A stretch of 64,000 bases of DNA from Capsicum annuum (taxonomy: Eukaryota; Streptophyta; Magnoliopsida; Solanales; Solanaceae), in assembly GCF_002878395.1 (NCBI RefSeq), contig NC_061114.1:161760467-161824466 (forward strand), written 5' to 3'. The position numbers were made by a program, and so were the translations under genes. The notes under the pieces were generated by a model, which was given only the letters and a program-made list of their open reading frames with translations, searched no databases and was not told where the DNA came from. Every line of letters begins with the position of its first letter. Within the stretch, counting starts at the first letter, position 1. Below are positions 11,064-22,559 of this stretch, one piece after another.

Positions 11064-12890
11064 TGGCTAAGATAAAATAATGCATATGTGATGAAAAGTT
11101 GTGAAATCTAACCCATTGAATATGCTCCATTCTCTAAAGTGAATGTGGTAACGATACATAATATGTCTGAAAGAAAACAAGTGATGATATTTTCACACAC
11201 TTAGTATGATTATAATTAAAGATATGTTGGAGAAAAGTTCTCTACATTATATGCACACCTCGATTTGCTCTTAAATTAGAAATATTTTTAAAGAGGTTAT
11301 AAGCTATCATAATTTGATAGACTTAACGCATGATTATATTTCATTCATGGGAATGAAAATTTTGATTATTATAAGCACAGATCCATTCCCTGAGGTGAAT
11401 GTGATAATATTTAGTAAAACTTATTAATACAAATGTGCACTTGGTTGTGATGATATCACAACTCACCTCCGAAAGAGGTTGAATAATTGAGAAGAGTTAT
11501 TTTGAAATCTACTTCTGAAGTAGTAACTTTAAAAATTTATTCATGTAATAGAAAATCTGAAATTTACTAAAGGAAAAAATACATATCATAATAAACTTGG
11601 AGTTTACTAATATAAAAGTTCATAAATTGACTTGAACGATTGCAACATCCCAAAGATGTGCATACTAAGTATCAAACAAATATTAGAGAATTAGAAAATT
11701 CTTCATGAACTTTTAATGTTGTGTGTTCTCATGATAAGTTGGTTGAACCAACTAATGTTGGAATTTGATCATTAGTAATGGTGACCAACACATGAAGACA
11801 CGAGACTCTGTCAAACAAGGTGAGATTGTAAATCTAAAGTAAGATTAGTAATTTCTTACGTTATCTGTCTTTTGCTATTAATGATATAATTATTGTTGGA
11901 TTTGAGGAAAAATAATTGGTTTGGAACTATTTATGTTTTAAATTTATTCCTCAAGAACAATATTATCAAAAGAATGATAATATGTTGGGTTTAAGTCCTA
12001 TCAATTTATGCCTAAGACGCCTTTATATGGTAAGACGTTGAGTTTAAATCTCAATGCATCATATTGATGATATTATGATGGCTAAGGCAAAATAATGTGT
12101 TTGTAATGAAAAGCCATGAAATATGTCCAATTAAATATTCTCCATTCCATGAAGTGAATGTCGTAGAAATATACGATAAATCTGAAATATGACAACTTAC
12201 TTTAGTCTTGAAGTGTATGTGATAGCAGTGCATAATATGTCTGAAAGAAGAAAAGTGATTGAATGATGAATATATGCGTGGAGGGACAATATGAAAATGA
12301 TCATCAAAAGTGATGATATTTTTACGCGCATATTATGATCATAAGATATGTTAGAGAAGAATTCTCTAGATCATATGTATGCCTCGATTTGCTCCTGAAG
12401 TAGCAATATCATAAAAGAGGTTATAATCTATCAATTTGATAGGATTAAGACACAATTATATTTCATTCATGGGAATGAAAATTTTAATTTTTATAAGCAT
12501 AGATCTATTTCCTTGGTGAATGTGATGATATTTAGTAAATCTTATCAATACAAACGTGTACTTGATTGTGATAGTATCACAACTCACCTCCGAAAGAGGC
12601 AGAATAGCTGAGAAGAGTTATTTTGAAATCTACTTCCAAAGTAGTAAATCTGAAATTTATTCATGCAATAGTAAATCTGAAATTTACTAAAGTAAAAAAT
12701 ACATGTCATGGTAAACTTGGAATTTACTAGTATAAAAGTTCATAAATTGACATGAACGATTGCGACATCCTAAAGTTGTGCATATTAAGTATTAAATACA
12801 TATTGAAGAATTCAAAAATTCTTCATGAGCTTTTAATATTGCTTGTTCTCATAATAAGTTGGTTGGACCAACTAATGTTGGGAATTTGAT
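10969..12890 (+). repeat. Direct duplication of about 1 kb in segment X
   Basis: Sequence from 10969 to about 11755 is repeated from 11985 to about 12880, offset about 1016 bases. The shared landmarks come in the same order: TTGGGTT.AAGTCC, CGCCTTTATAT, CACCTCGATTTGCTC-like, TTCATTCATGGGAATG, CAACTCACCTCCGAAAGAGG and GAAATCTACTTC. The first copy stops at 'CCAACTAATGTTGG'. A spacer (about 11760-11980) contains an ACACGAGACTCTG block resembling the primer-site flank. Small frames here are incidental. Confidence 0.75.
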
Positions 12891-14020
12891 CCCTTAAAAT
12901 TTGAAAAGTATAAAAGGTGAATATGGGACCATTCACCTATCATGTGATATGTTGAAAAGATGCATTAATAAGATGATCACATGTACATTCATTTTCAACC
13001 TGCAGTTTGACATTCATAAAATTGCTTACTCAATAAAATTGAGTTAAGAACATAACTTTCTGATTGTATAATCAAGACAATTCATCTTGATGATGATGGT
13101 TTGACATTGAATGCCTTTGATAAATAGATAAATCATTGATAATGAGAATAAAGTTTCATGTGTTGATCTGAAATATGATATGTTACATACAATAGCACTT
13201 GTATGCATTAGACCAATAGATTATGATTATTTCTTCTCTTTCAATTGGTTCAAGGTCATGAACCAAATTTTTCATCTAAAATTTTTTGATGTGCGGTATA
13301 CGATTAATGAATATATCTTGATGCACAAAGATGGATTTCTCAAACAATTAAAGGATGTATATTTCTTTTCCTAACATAAGAGGAAGATTATACGCAGCTA
13401 TGAAATATGTTAGGAATTATCATCAAATCCTCATTCAAAAGATAATTCAAGTCAAATGTCGAAAGTATCTCATATTTAAGCTCAAATACTCCTATTTTGT
13501 GTGCATGAAATACAAAGTCTATGCATGCATGAAGCGTGGTACACAAATAGGTTATAAATAAAATAATTTTTAAAAAGGATAAGGAGCAAACAATCATCAT
13601 AAGAAAGTAATGTGCTCTTGAAGAGCCTACGATATAACACTTCATGAAACCTTATGAGAGGTTCAGGTACCTAAAATTAATGATGTGATGAGATCTCAAA
13701 ATGTTATATCACATTATGAATCAATACGAAATGATATATCATTAGTATCTTTGATACAATATTGACACAATATTGTGAAAGATTACGAGGATATAAATTA
13801 TACGTTTATTTAAGCATGCTGATGTAGAAACATTTATCAAGTGACATAAAAGGGTGCATCTTGGTAAGTGAAAACTTATTTAATTTGCATTCCACACACT
13901 TGAAGACGTCACAGATGAAATGTTGAATATTGTCACATGACAAAATATATCTTGCAAATACTACAAGGCCAGGTATAGTTTTTCTCTTACTAGGAGACAT
14001 TAAAATGGGATCAAACACAT
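11985..14020 (+). repeat. Copia non-coding internal segment X, copy A
   Basis: A roughly 2-kb segment between the gag stub and the RNase H stub with no long frame. Recurrent landmarks include 'GAGAGGTTCAGGTACCT' (13656-13672), 'GATGTGCGGTATACGATTAATGAATATA' split over about 13289-13316, and 'ATGCATGAAGCGTGGTA' (about 13525). The same order is found at 15690-16970 (minus), 19520-22560 and 24075-25950. X may be a decayed gag-pol middle or a replacement sequence of a non-autonomous subfamily. I cannot match it to a copia domain. Confidence 0.65.
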
Positions 14021-14151
14021 AATCTTATATTATTCTAAAGATTGCAATCTCAATCTTATTGATTATGCTGCTATTGAGTATTTAATTAACCCGCATAAAT
14101 CTCGATTTCAAATAGGCTATATGTTCATATGTGGGGATACTGGCCTATATG
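14021..14151 (+). pseudogene. Copia RNase H stub
   Basis: Translation gives a decayed 'YSK.CNLNLIDYA..EYL..PHKSR.QIGYMF' segment corresponding to the central RNase H region of copia pol (usual 'YS.AC..DLVGYADAGYLSDPHKA'). It ends abruptly at a G-rich tract, so the C-terminal third is deleted. It lies directly downstream of X and upstream of LTR-B. Confidence 0.65.
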
Positions 14152-14195
14152 CGGGGTGGGGTGGGGGGTGGGTGGGTGGTGGTGGTGGTGGTGGT
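14152..14195 (+). repeat. G-rich GGGGTGGGG...(GGT)n tract at a deletion junction
   Basis: Runs of four to six G separated by single T pass into six GGT units. It sits exactly between the cut RNase H stub and LTR-B, where other copies have about 500 bp of pol tail and a polypurine tract. The plus strand has strong G-quadruplex potential. Confidence 0.9.
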
Positions 14196-14197
14196 TA

Positions 14198-14408
14198 TGA
14201 TATTAATGTATATCAATTATAGTGAATGTCTATCAAGATCTACTTGATGTCTATTATGATTTGAACTATCTGTCTTTTACTTTGAAACTAGGAGTAAATT
14301 TTCCATACAAATAGAAAGGGCTTCTTTCATTGTAAATCATCCTTCAAGAGAATAAGAATTACTCTCTCTATTCTCTCTACTATTTTTATTTGTTCTTTAT
14401 TGTTTTAC
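14198..14408 (+). repeat. Copia LTR-B, diverged
   Basis: It aligns end to end with LTR-A but is more mutated (TGATATTAATG start, TATA region changed to CATACAAATAG). The last bases are altered to TTGTTTTAC and no primer site follows. Confidence 0.7.
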
Positions 14409-14499
14409 CCTCTATGCTTATATCTGTAGGTGCAATCACTTGTCTTCTTTCAGACATATTAAGGATTAATACCACATTCACTTCAGGGAATGAATCCTA
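14409..14499 (-). repeat. Scrap of segment X, inverted
   Basis: Read on the minus strand it contains 'CCTGAAGTGAATGTGGTA' and 'AATATGTCTGAAAGAAGACAAGTGA', a known part of X (compare 11135-11180). It joins directly to the truncated LTR-C. Confidence 0.65.
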
Positions 14500-14600
14500 G
14501 TTTCTGACTAAAAGACATATACTTCAAATCCTGATAGATATCAACTAGATCTTATTATATCTTGATAGACATTCACTATAATGTAAATACATTTATAACA
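14500..14600 (-). repeat. Copia LTR-C, first 100 bp only, inverted
   Basis: On the minus strand it starts TGTTATAAATG at 14600 and follows the LTR consensus as far as 'AGTCAGAAACTAGG', then stops. A purine tract (CAAAGGGGAG on the minus strand, 14601-14610) precedes it, so this is the 3' LTR of the inverted element. Confidence 0.8.
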
Positions 14601-15676
14601 CTCCCCTTTGACTGTCTAGATAGATAATGTGCCTCGTTAAAATCTTACAAGAAAAAACCCAGTGGGAAAAAAATCTAGTGAAGGAAAAAAGAGTACACAT
14701 CTCTAACAATACGCATATAGAATGCCTCATTAAAAATCTTATAAAGAAAACCCAGTGAGACAAAACCTTGAAAGGAACAAAGAGTACAACATATATTAAC
14801 TCCCCTAATGAGAACATCCTTAAGTCTTTTCTTTTCGATATTGTGCACCAACTTCTTAAAAGTTGCAGTTGGAAGAGACTTGGTGAATAAATCAGCCATA
14901 TTGCCACTTGAATGAATCTGTTACACATTAATATCACTATTCTTTTGGAGCTCATGAATAGAAAAACTTTGATAAAGTGTGCTTTGTTCTTATCCTTTTA
15001 CGAATCCTTCATTAAGATATACTATGCATGCTGCATTATCTCTGTATAAAATTGTGGGTACATTGTCGCATTTCAAACTATATTTTTCTCGAATGACATA
15101 TTCTCAGCTTGCTTTATGATTAGCTATTATCTTAGCATGATTCGATGAAGTGGCTATGATAGACTGCTTTATATATCTCCAAGATATGAAAGTATCTCTA
15201 TATGTAAACACATAGCTTATTTGAGATCGAGCTTTATACGAGTCAGATAAATACCCAGTATCAACATAACCAACAAGATCGAGACTGCAAGCTTTAGAAT
15301 AAAATAAGATCATGTGTTTGATGTCATTTTGATGTCTCTTAATAGGAGCAGAACTATATCGTGCTAACAAATTAATTAAAAAGGCTATATCATGTCTTGT
15401 AGTATTTACAAGATACATCAGTACACCAATTGGACTAAGATATGGTACTTCAGGACCAATCCAATTCGGTATGTTTCGCATTTCAGCAAATAATCTTATT
15501 GCTTTTGAAAAACTCTCCAAGAGTTTCAATGATTTTCCAATAATCAATTTATCCCTCATAAGGATAATAAACAAGTTTTCCAAAAACTTTATATGCTTTA
15601 GGCATTTTGAATCCTTTAGGGATTTTTCATATGGATTTTTGTTAAATGACAATATCAATATGTATGACATCTTCAA
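14601..15676 (-). pseudogene. Copia RT end plus RNase H, inverted remnant
   Basis: The minus strand carries, in order, a scrap of the RT C-terminus, 'GPEVPYLS.IGVLMYL' and 'SAP.KRH' (RNase H start), 'LDLVGYVDTGYLSDS.KARSQ', 'TSSNHAKIIA' and, in another frame nearer 14680-14900, the C-terminal 'ADLFTKSLPTATFKKLVH'. RNase H removes the RNA strand during reverse transcription. A longest open stretch of 190 codons survives (15104-15676), followed by stops and frameshifts. The RT core including the metal-binding YVDD is missing. LTR-C follows it and inverted X precedes it. Confidence 0.8.
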
Positions 15677-15689
15677 GTGCCTGGACTAT

Positions 15690-16975
15690 AAATCAAACAA
15701 GTGTTATGCTTACCAAGATGCATCCTTTCATGTCACTTGATAAATATTACTACGTCAGCATGCTTAAATAAATGTGGAATTCTGATCCTCATAACCTCTT
15801 GCAATATTGTGCCAATATTGTATAAAAAATATCATCGATGATATATCATTTTATATTGATTTATAATGTGACATAACATTTTGAGATCTCATCACTTCAT
15901 TATTGTTAGGTACCTGAACCTCTCATAAGGTTTTATGAAATGTTATGTCGTAGGCTCTTTAAGAATACATTGCCTTCTTATTATGATTATTTGCTCCTTA
16001 TCCTAATCAAGGATTATTTTAATTGGAATTGATTTTTCTACCACGCTTCACGCATGCATAGACTTTGTTCTTTAGGAACACAAAATAAGAGCATTTACAG
16101 CGGAAATATGAGATGCTTTCGGCATTTGACTTAAATTATCTTTTGAATCAAGATCTGATGATAATTCCTAACATATTTCATAGCTACTTATAATCTCTCC
16201 CTTATTGTTAGAAAAACTAACATACATCCTCTATTTCATTTGATGAATCCATCTTTGTGCATTATGGTATATATTTATTAATCGTATACCACACATCAAA
16301 ACTATTAGATGGACAATGTGTGGTTCCTGAATCAGAACCAACTTTGAGGGAGAATTAATCATAATTATTGGTTTGATTCATATAAGTACTTTTGTATATA
16401 ATACTTCAACCAACACATGAGGCTTTTGTTCTCATTAGCAAAGATTCAGCTATTTATTGAAGGAATTCAATGCCAAACCATCATCATCTAGATGAATTGT
16501 CTTGATTACACAATCTGAAAGTTATGCTCTTAACTCAATTTTATTTAGCAAGTAACTTTATGAATGTCAAAAGCAGGTTGACAATAAATGTACATGTGGT
16601 CATCTTATTGATGCATCTTTTCAAGATATCACATGATAGGTGAACGGACCCTTATTCACCTTTTATACTTTTCAGATTTTAAGGGATCTAATCCCATAAT
16701 TAGTTGGTCCAACCAATTTGATCATGAGAACAAACAACATTAAAAGAAAAGAAGAATTTTCTAATTCTTTAATATATGCTCAATACTCAGTATGGACATA
16801 TGTCTCAATCGTTTATGAAAATTTATTAGCTTTTATTTTAGCAAACTCCAAGTTTACCATGGCATGTACATTTTACTTAAAGTAAATTTCAGATTTACTA
16901 TTACATGAACAAAGTTCAGATTTACTACTTCAAAAGTAGATTTCAAAATAACTCATCTGAGTTATTACATGTTAA
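15690..16975 (-). repeat. Segment X, inverted copy C
   Basis: It matches X copy A in reverse. For example AGGTACCTGAACCTCTC at 15908-15924 is the exact reverse complement of 13656-13672. Similarity extends to 'GAAATCTACTT' near 16935. With copy A it forms inverted arms of more than 1 kb around the 14.2-14.6-kb centre. Confidence 0.75.
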
Positions 16976-17186
16976 TGTTCCATACTACTAATTATAATAA
17001 TAAATATATTACGTATTACATTCTTTATCAAATATTATATTGTTTCAATCATTTTAATTTGGACATATTTTTTTAATTGCTTAGTAAAGTGTGATTAACA
17101 ATTTCTTATAGTATAAGCTTTCACTTTGTACAAAAAATTTAATATATATCTTATTTGGTGTATGTCATTTTATTTGAAGATATGGA

Positions 17187-19092
17187 TAATTTTCAAAGTA
17201 AGCTGTCCAATTATGAAGATATTTATTTGATTGATTTTGGCACTACACCATGATATTCAAAGACGAAAAATATTTATCTCATCTAAACATGGGCAAGATT
17301 AATGTTACTACAATTTTTGGTAGTGCTAATTTGATTGAAGGCTTCGAAAAATACATTATAATCTTGCCCAAGGAAACTAAACTCATCATAAATAATACTA
17401 TATTTTCTCCTAAGTCTTGGAGAAACTTGATGAGTTTTAAAGATACCCATGAAAATGGTTATCATATCAAGACAATTGATGAGATGAATCTTGAATATCT
17501 TGGTATTACCAAAAATATCTCTGGGCAGACATGTGTTATAGAAAAGTTTTCTGCTTTATCTTCTAGCATGTATTGGATAAAGATTTGTGCAATTGAGGCA
17601 CATTCTATAATAAATAAGAAGTTTACTAATTTCAATACTTTCATACTTTGGCATGATTGTCTGGGACATCCTGGATCTATAATGATGAGACGAATCATAG
17701 AAAATTTAAATGGGCATTCTTTTAAGAATTTGAAGGTTCTTTTGAATGGTGAATTTTCATGTAATGCTTGTTATCAAGGCAAGTTGATTGTGAGGCCATC
17801 ACCAACAAAGGTTGGGATTGAGTCCTCCGCGTTCTTGGAACACATATATGAAGATATTTGTAAACCCATTCACCCACCTAGTGGGTCATTTAGATACTTT
17901 ATGATCCTAATAGATGATTACTCTAGATGGTTTCAAGTGTGCCTTTTGTCATCTCATAACTTGGCATTTACAAAATTATTGGCACAAATAATATGATTAC
18001 GGGCACAATTTCTCGATAATCAAATTAAGTCTATTAGCCTTGATAATGCTGCAAAATTTTTATCCCAAGCATTGAATAACTATTTCTTATCAATTGGAAT
18101 AAGAGTGGAACATCCTGTACTCCATGTTCACACTTAACATGGCCTTGTGGAGTCATTAATTAAACGTCTGCAGTTGATAGCAAGACCATTGCTTATGAAA
18201 ACTAAGTTTCCCACTTCTGTTTGGGGTCATACAATTTTGCATGCTGCAACACTTGTTCATCTTAGACCGACAAATTATCATAAACTTTCTCCGTTGCAAT
18301 TGGTTTTGAGTCAAGAGCCTAATATATCTCATTTGAAAATTTTTGGGTGCGGTGTCTATGTGCCTATAGCACCACCAAATTGCACCAAGATGGGCCCTCA
18401 AAGAAGGTTAGAAATTTATGTTGGGTTTGAATCACCCTCCATTATTCGCTATCTTGAACCATTAACGGGAGATACATTCACTGCTCAATTTGCAGATTGT
18501 CGGTTTGATGAGATAGTTTTTTTAAAATTAGGGGGAGAAGATAGTGACATCAAAAGAGAAATTTTGTGGAAAAATTCATCACTATCTCATCTTTATCTAC
18601 GTGCTTCTATTTGTGAGCAAGAATTACAAAAGATCATTCATCTGCAAAAAATTACAAATCAAATTCCAAATGCATTTACAAATTTAAAAAGGATCACTAA
18701 ATCACATATTCCTGCAGAGAATATCCCAATTCGAATTGATGTCCCTAAAGGACTATCCACTAGTTTCATAGCTAATGAATCTAAAGAACACTTGAAGCGT
18801 GATGGACCATTAGGTTCTAAGGATTGAAATCCTATAAAAAATAAATAGTCAAGATGACACTAAGAAAGATCCTCATATGGAAGTTCAAAATTTGAGCAAT
18901 GTTGATATTTATGAAGGAATTAATGAGCTCGAAACTCAAGAAAATGAGGAACTATCCATAAATTCAAGTGATGTTGGAACTAATTTAAATCAATCTAAAT
19001 TAGTAGTAGATTATGTCTTTGCATATAATGTTGCAATGAAAATCATGCAAGATAGTGAGGATCTTAAACCTCGATTTGTCACAGAATGTCGT
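17187..19092 (+). pseudogene. Copia protease end, GAG-pre-integrase and integrase remnant
   Basis: The order of domains is as in copia pol. A protease tail lies near 17190-17330. The HHCC zinc region follows with 'LWHDCLGHPG' and 'CNACYQGK' (about 17650-17785). Next comes the integrase core with 'GSFRYFMILIDDYSRW' and 'SLDNAAKF', then 'ESLIKRLQLIARPLL' and 'SVWGHTILHAA', and a long linker after 'LGGE'. Integrase would insert the cDNA into the chromosome. In-frame stops are TGA at 17994-17996 and TAA at 18135-18137, at positions where the family usually has Arg and Gln, so each needs only one C-to-T change. The frame shifts after 18827. It ends at 'ECRQRN', just before RT should start, and joins an LTR tail. 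Confidence 0.85.
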
Positions 19093-19150
19093 CAAAGAAA
19101 TAACAATTACTCTCTACTCTTCTTCTTTGTTTTTTTATTATTTCATAACA
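19093..19150 (+). repeat. Copia LTR-D, last 58 bp only
   Basis: 'AAAGAAATAACAATTAC' through 'TTATTTCATAACA' matches the 3' end of the LTR and is followed by the primer-binding bases at 19151. It was fused by deletion to the integrase linker. A 145-codon frame at 18877-19314 reads through the join and is not a real gene. Confidence 0.75.
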
Positions 19151-19213
19151 CGCTATCAGTACGAGACTCTGCCATCTCAAATTTGAAGGCTAGGGTATTA
19201 TTTTCTTTTTTTC

Positions 19214-19571
19214 ATATTGCTAATAATCTTACAAAATCTAAGTTTGTTGCCTCGAGAAAGAACTACCTTTCATGGATGTTGGATGCTAAAATATGGGTCT
19301 TGGAGATGCCATAAATAAAGAAAATACAACATCATATCAAGATCATGCTAAGGCTATGATTTTCTTGCGTCATCATCTAGACAAAATTTTGAAAATTAAA
19401 TACCTTATTACTAAGGATCCACTTATTTTGTGGAATAACCTAAAAGAAAGATTTGATCACTTGAAGATGATCATCCTCCCAAAAGAACGATATGAATACA
19501 TGCACCATAAAAATAAGATATTGGGTTCAAGTCCCATCGATTTATCGCATAAGACGCCTTTATATAGATAA
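19214..19571 (+). pseudogene. Copia Gag remnant D
   Basis: The same product as remnant A: 'ANNLTKSKFVASRKNYLSWML', then a 13-base deletion and frameshift, then 'GLGDAINKENTTSYQDHA', 'AMIFLRHHLD', 'DPLILWNNLKERFDHLKM'. The shared deletion marks A and D as descendants of one defective copy. It is followed by segment X at about 19520. No zinc knuckle is present. Confidence 0.8.
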
Positions 19572-20330
19572 GACGTTGAGTTTGAATCTCAATGCACTAT
19601 ATTGATGAAATTATGATGGCTAAGGCAAAATAATGGGTATGTGGTGAAAAGTCGTGAAATCTAACCAATTGAATATGCTCCATTCTCTGAAGTGAATGTG
19701 GTAGCAATACATAATATGACTGAAAGAAAACAAGTGATAATATTTTCACACGATTGTGATTATAATTAAAGATATGTTGGAGAAAAGTTCTCTACATTAT
19801 ATGCACACCTCGATTTGCTCTTAAATTAGCAATATTTTTAAAGAGGTTATAAGCTATCATAATTTTATAGGTTTAACGTACGATTATATTTCATTCGTGA
19901 AAATGAAAATTTTGATTATTATAAGCACAGATCCATTCCCCGGGGTGAATGTGATAGTATTTAGTTAAGCTTATTAATATAAACATGCAGTTGATAGTGA
20001 TTGTATCACACACAACTCACCTCCGAAAAGGTTGAATAGTTAAGAAGAGTTATTTTGAAATCTATTTCTGAAGTAGTAAATTCTATAATTTATTCATGTA
20101 ATAAAAAATCCGAAATTTACTAAAGAAAAAAATACATGTCATGGTAAATTTGGAGTTTACTAGTATAAAAGTTCATAAATTGACATCACTACAAGAAACA
20201 GTTAATTTCCGATGGCCATTGTAGTCGAAATGTGGTCGGAAATTAAGGTATTTTTGACTACTTTTCGACTACTTGATGGTAGTCGGAATATAGCTTGTCG
20301 GAAAAATAGTTTCGACTACTATAGTCAGAA

Positions 20331-20640
20331 ATTTCCGACTACTTTGGTCGAAAAAGTAGTCGAATATTTAATAAATTTTTATTTAATAATTGTAAATATT
20401 TCGACTACTGTAGTTGAAAATTTAATAAATAAATATTTAATAATAATAATTATTCCGACTACTCTAGTCAAAAATTTAATAAATAAATATTTAATAATAA
20501 TAATTATTCTGACTACTGTAGTTGGAAATTTAATTATTAATTATTTAATAATTTTAATTATTTCGACTACTGTAGTCAAAAATTTAATAAATAAATATTT
20601 AATAATTATAATTATTTAATAATTTTAATTATTTGATAAT
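20331..20640. repeat. CACTA subterminal repeats
   Basis: Five copies of a palindromic 'CGACTACTGTAGTCG'-like site, at about 20335, 20401, 20456, 20520 and 20573, are separated by AT-rich 'AATTTAATAAATAAATATTTAATAAT' spacers split by mutations. Such sites bind TNPA-like proteins in En/Spm elements. The 135-codon frame over them is incidental. Confidence 0.8.
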
Positions 20641-20825
20641 TATTATATTGCATTAGCTTACACTGCTTTTAGATTATAAACAATAACTCATGTATTTTTC
20701 ACAATAGGATCAAACACGATAAAAATCTGTAAATACAACCACTTTAAACCATTCAAAACAAACATCAAATCAAATCATTTAAACATCTAAATGTCACAAC
20801 CAAAAACAAGATCAATAACTACAAT

Positions 20826-21354
20826 CTAATTATCATCAGATTCATTATATTCCTCGTCATGAAATACTTGCGGCATGTGCTTCTTAACCAACTCCGCCAA
20901 TTTATCAAATTTAGCAAACATAGCTTCATTAGCTGCACATTTCTGTGTTAATTCCACAATTTGCTTTTTCATCGCTTCCACAGTTTGCAAAGTAGAAGAG
21001 CAGTTGGGAAACAACGAAGGAATACTTGAGGATTGGAGATCTCCTGTCCCGTAGGTTCTACCTTTCTTTGGACCACCTACCACAACTGTCCACATACTAT
21101 TCATCTCTTCAGGTGATGGTTAGACCGTGGTACCGTCCTCTGAAGTGGGTTGGATTTGATGCCACTCTTCTATACTTTTTTGAAATTCTTCCTAAAAGAA
21201 AAATTATTTGTCAATACGTAAACAAGCAAATTTGAGTAATAATAAAACAATGTAAAAGTTATTATCTTACATATGCAATTCTAGCACGCGGTTTGACCCA
21301 ATCTTCTCTTGTACTGTTCTTGTTTTTCTTCCTATGCGTCTCTTCGTAGATCAT
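20826..21354 (-). pseudogene. Ptta/En-Spm plant transposase C-terminus, two exons
   Basis: The C-terminal part of the plant En/Spm-associated 'Transposase_24' type protein, probably a DNA-binding accessory of CACTA movement. The upstream exon (21354-21271, minus) reads 'YEETHRKKN' and 'REDWVKPRARIAY' and ends at a GTAAG donor (21270-21266). The next exon starts after a TTTTAG acceptor (21197-21192) at 21191 and reads 'EEFQKSIEEWHQ', then 'VVGGPKKGRTYGTGDLQ' and a coiled coil 'AMKKQIVELTQKC', ending at TAG 20826-20828. The phase is kept across the splice. One in-frame TAA at 21120-21122 breaks it. N-terminal exons are missing. Confidence 0.75.
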
Positions 21355-22559
21355 AGATATGAAATCCCAAAGATGTACATACTAAGTATTAAACAAATAT
21401 TGAAGAATTAGAAAATTCTTCATAAATTTTTAATGCTGCGTGTTCTCATAATAAGTTGGCTGAACCAACGAATGTTGGGATTTGATCCCTCAAAATCTGA
21501 AAAATATAAAAGGTGAATATGGGCTCGGCCTGTTCACCAGTCATGTGATCTATTAAGATGCATCGATATAAGATGATCACATGTGGATATCTTGTCAACC
21601 TACAGTTTGACAATCATAAAGTTGCTTGCTCAATAAAATTGAGTTAAGAACGAAATTGTTAGATTGTGTAATCAGGGGAATTCATCGTGATGATAATGGT
21701 TTGACATTAAATGCTTTCGATAAATAGCTAAACCATTATTAATAAGAATAAAATTTCATGTGTTGGTATGAAGTATGATATGTTGTATACAATAACACTT
21801 GTATGAATTAGACTAATAAATTATGATTAATTCTTCCTCAAAGTTGGTTCTAAGTCAGGAACCACACATTGTTTATGTAATAGTTTTGACGTGCGGTATA
21901 TAATTAATAAATATATACCATAATGCACAAAAATGGATTCTTCAAATAAAATGGAGAATGTATGTTAGTTTTCCTAATAATAAGGGGGAGATTATAAGCA
22001 ACTATGAAATATGTTAGGAATTATCAGCAGAACCTTTCAAAAGATAATTCAAGTCAAATGCTGAAAGTATCTCATATTTAAGCTGCAAATGCTCTTATTT
22101 TGTGTCCCTAAAGGACAAAATCTATGCATGCATGAAGCGTGGTAGACAAATCATTTCCAAATGAAATAATCCTTGAAAAGAATAAGGAGAAAATAATCAT
22201 AATAAGAAGGCAATGTGCTCTTAAAAAGCCTACGACATAACATTTCATGAAACCTTATGAGTGGTTCAGGTACCTGAAAATAATGAAGTGATGAGATCTC
22301 AAAATATTATGTCACATTAGAAACTAATATAAAATGATATATCATCGATGATATCTTTGATACAATACTGGCACAATATTGTATGAGGTTATGAGGATCT
22401 GAACTATACGTTTATTTAAGCATGCTGACATTGAAATATTTATCAAGTGACATGAAAGAAAGCATCTTGGTAAGCATAACACTTATTTGATTTGTAGTCC
22501 ATACACTTGAAGATGTCACATATATTGATATTGTCACCTGACAAAAATCAATATGAAAA

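Larger units (their letters stand above)
20187..21360. mobile_element. One-ended CACTA (En/Spm) fragment
   Basis: The left end is a textbook CACTA terminus, CACTACAAGAAA at 20187, followed by subterminal repeats of GACTACTGTAGTCG type. The right part holds a minus-strand transposase-like exon pair and then returns directly to X at about 21361 without the expected TTTCTTGTAGTG end. The right end was therefore deleted, or this is an abortive piece. Confidence 0.8.

Noticed and set aside
14593..14955. 120-codon minus-strand frame
   Set aside because: It overlaps the copia RNase H end and LTR-C in a different frame from the conserved residues.
20212..20619. 135-codon open frame
   Set aside because: It reads across CACTA subterminal repeats. 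The translated repeats (TTVV.NLINKYL) only mirror the DNA repeat.
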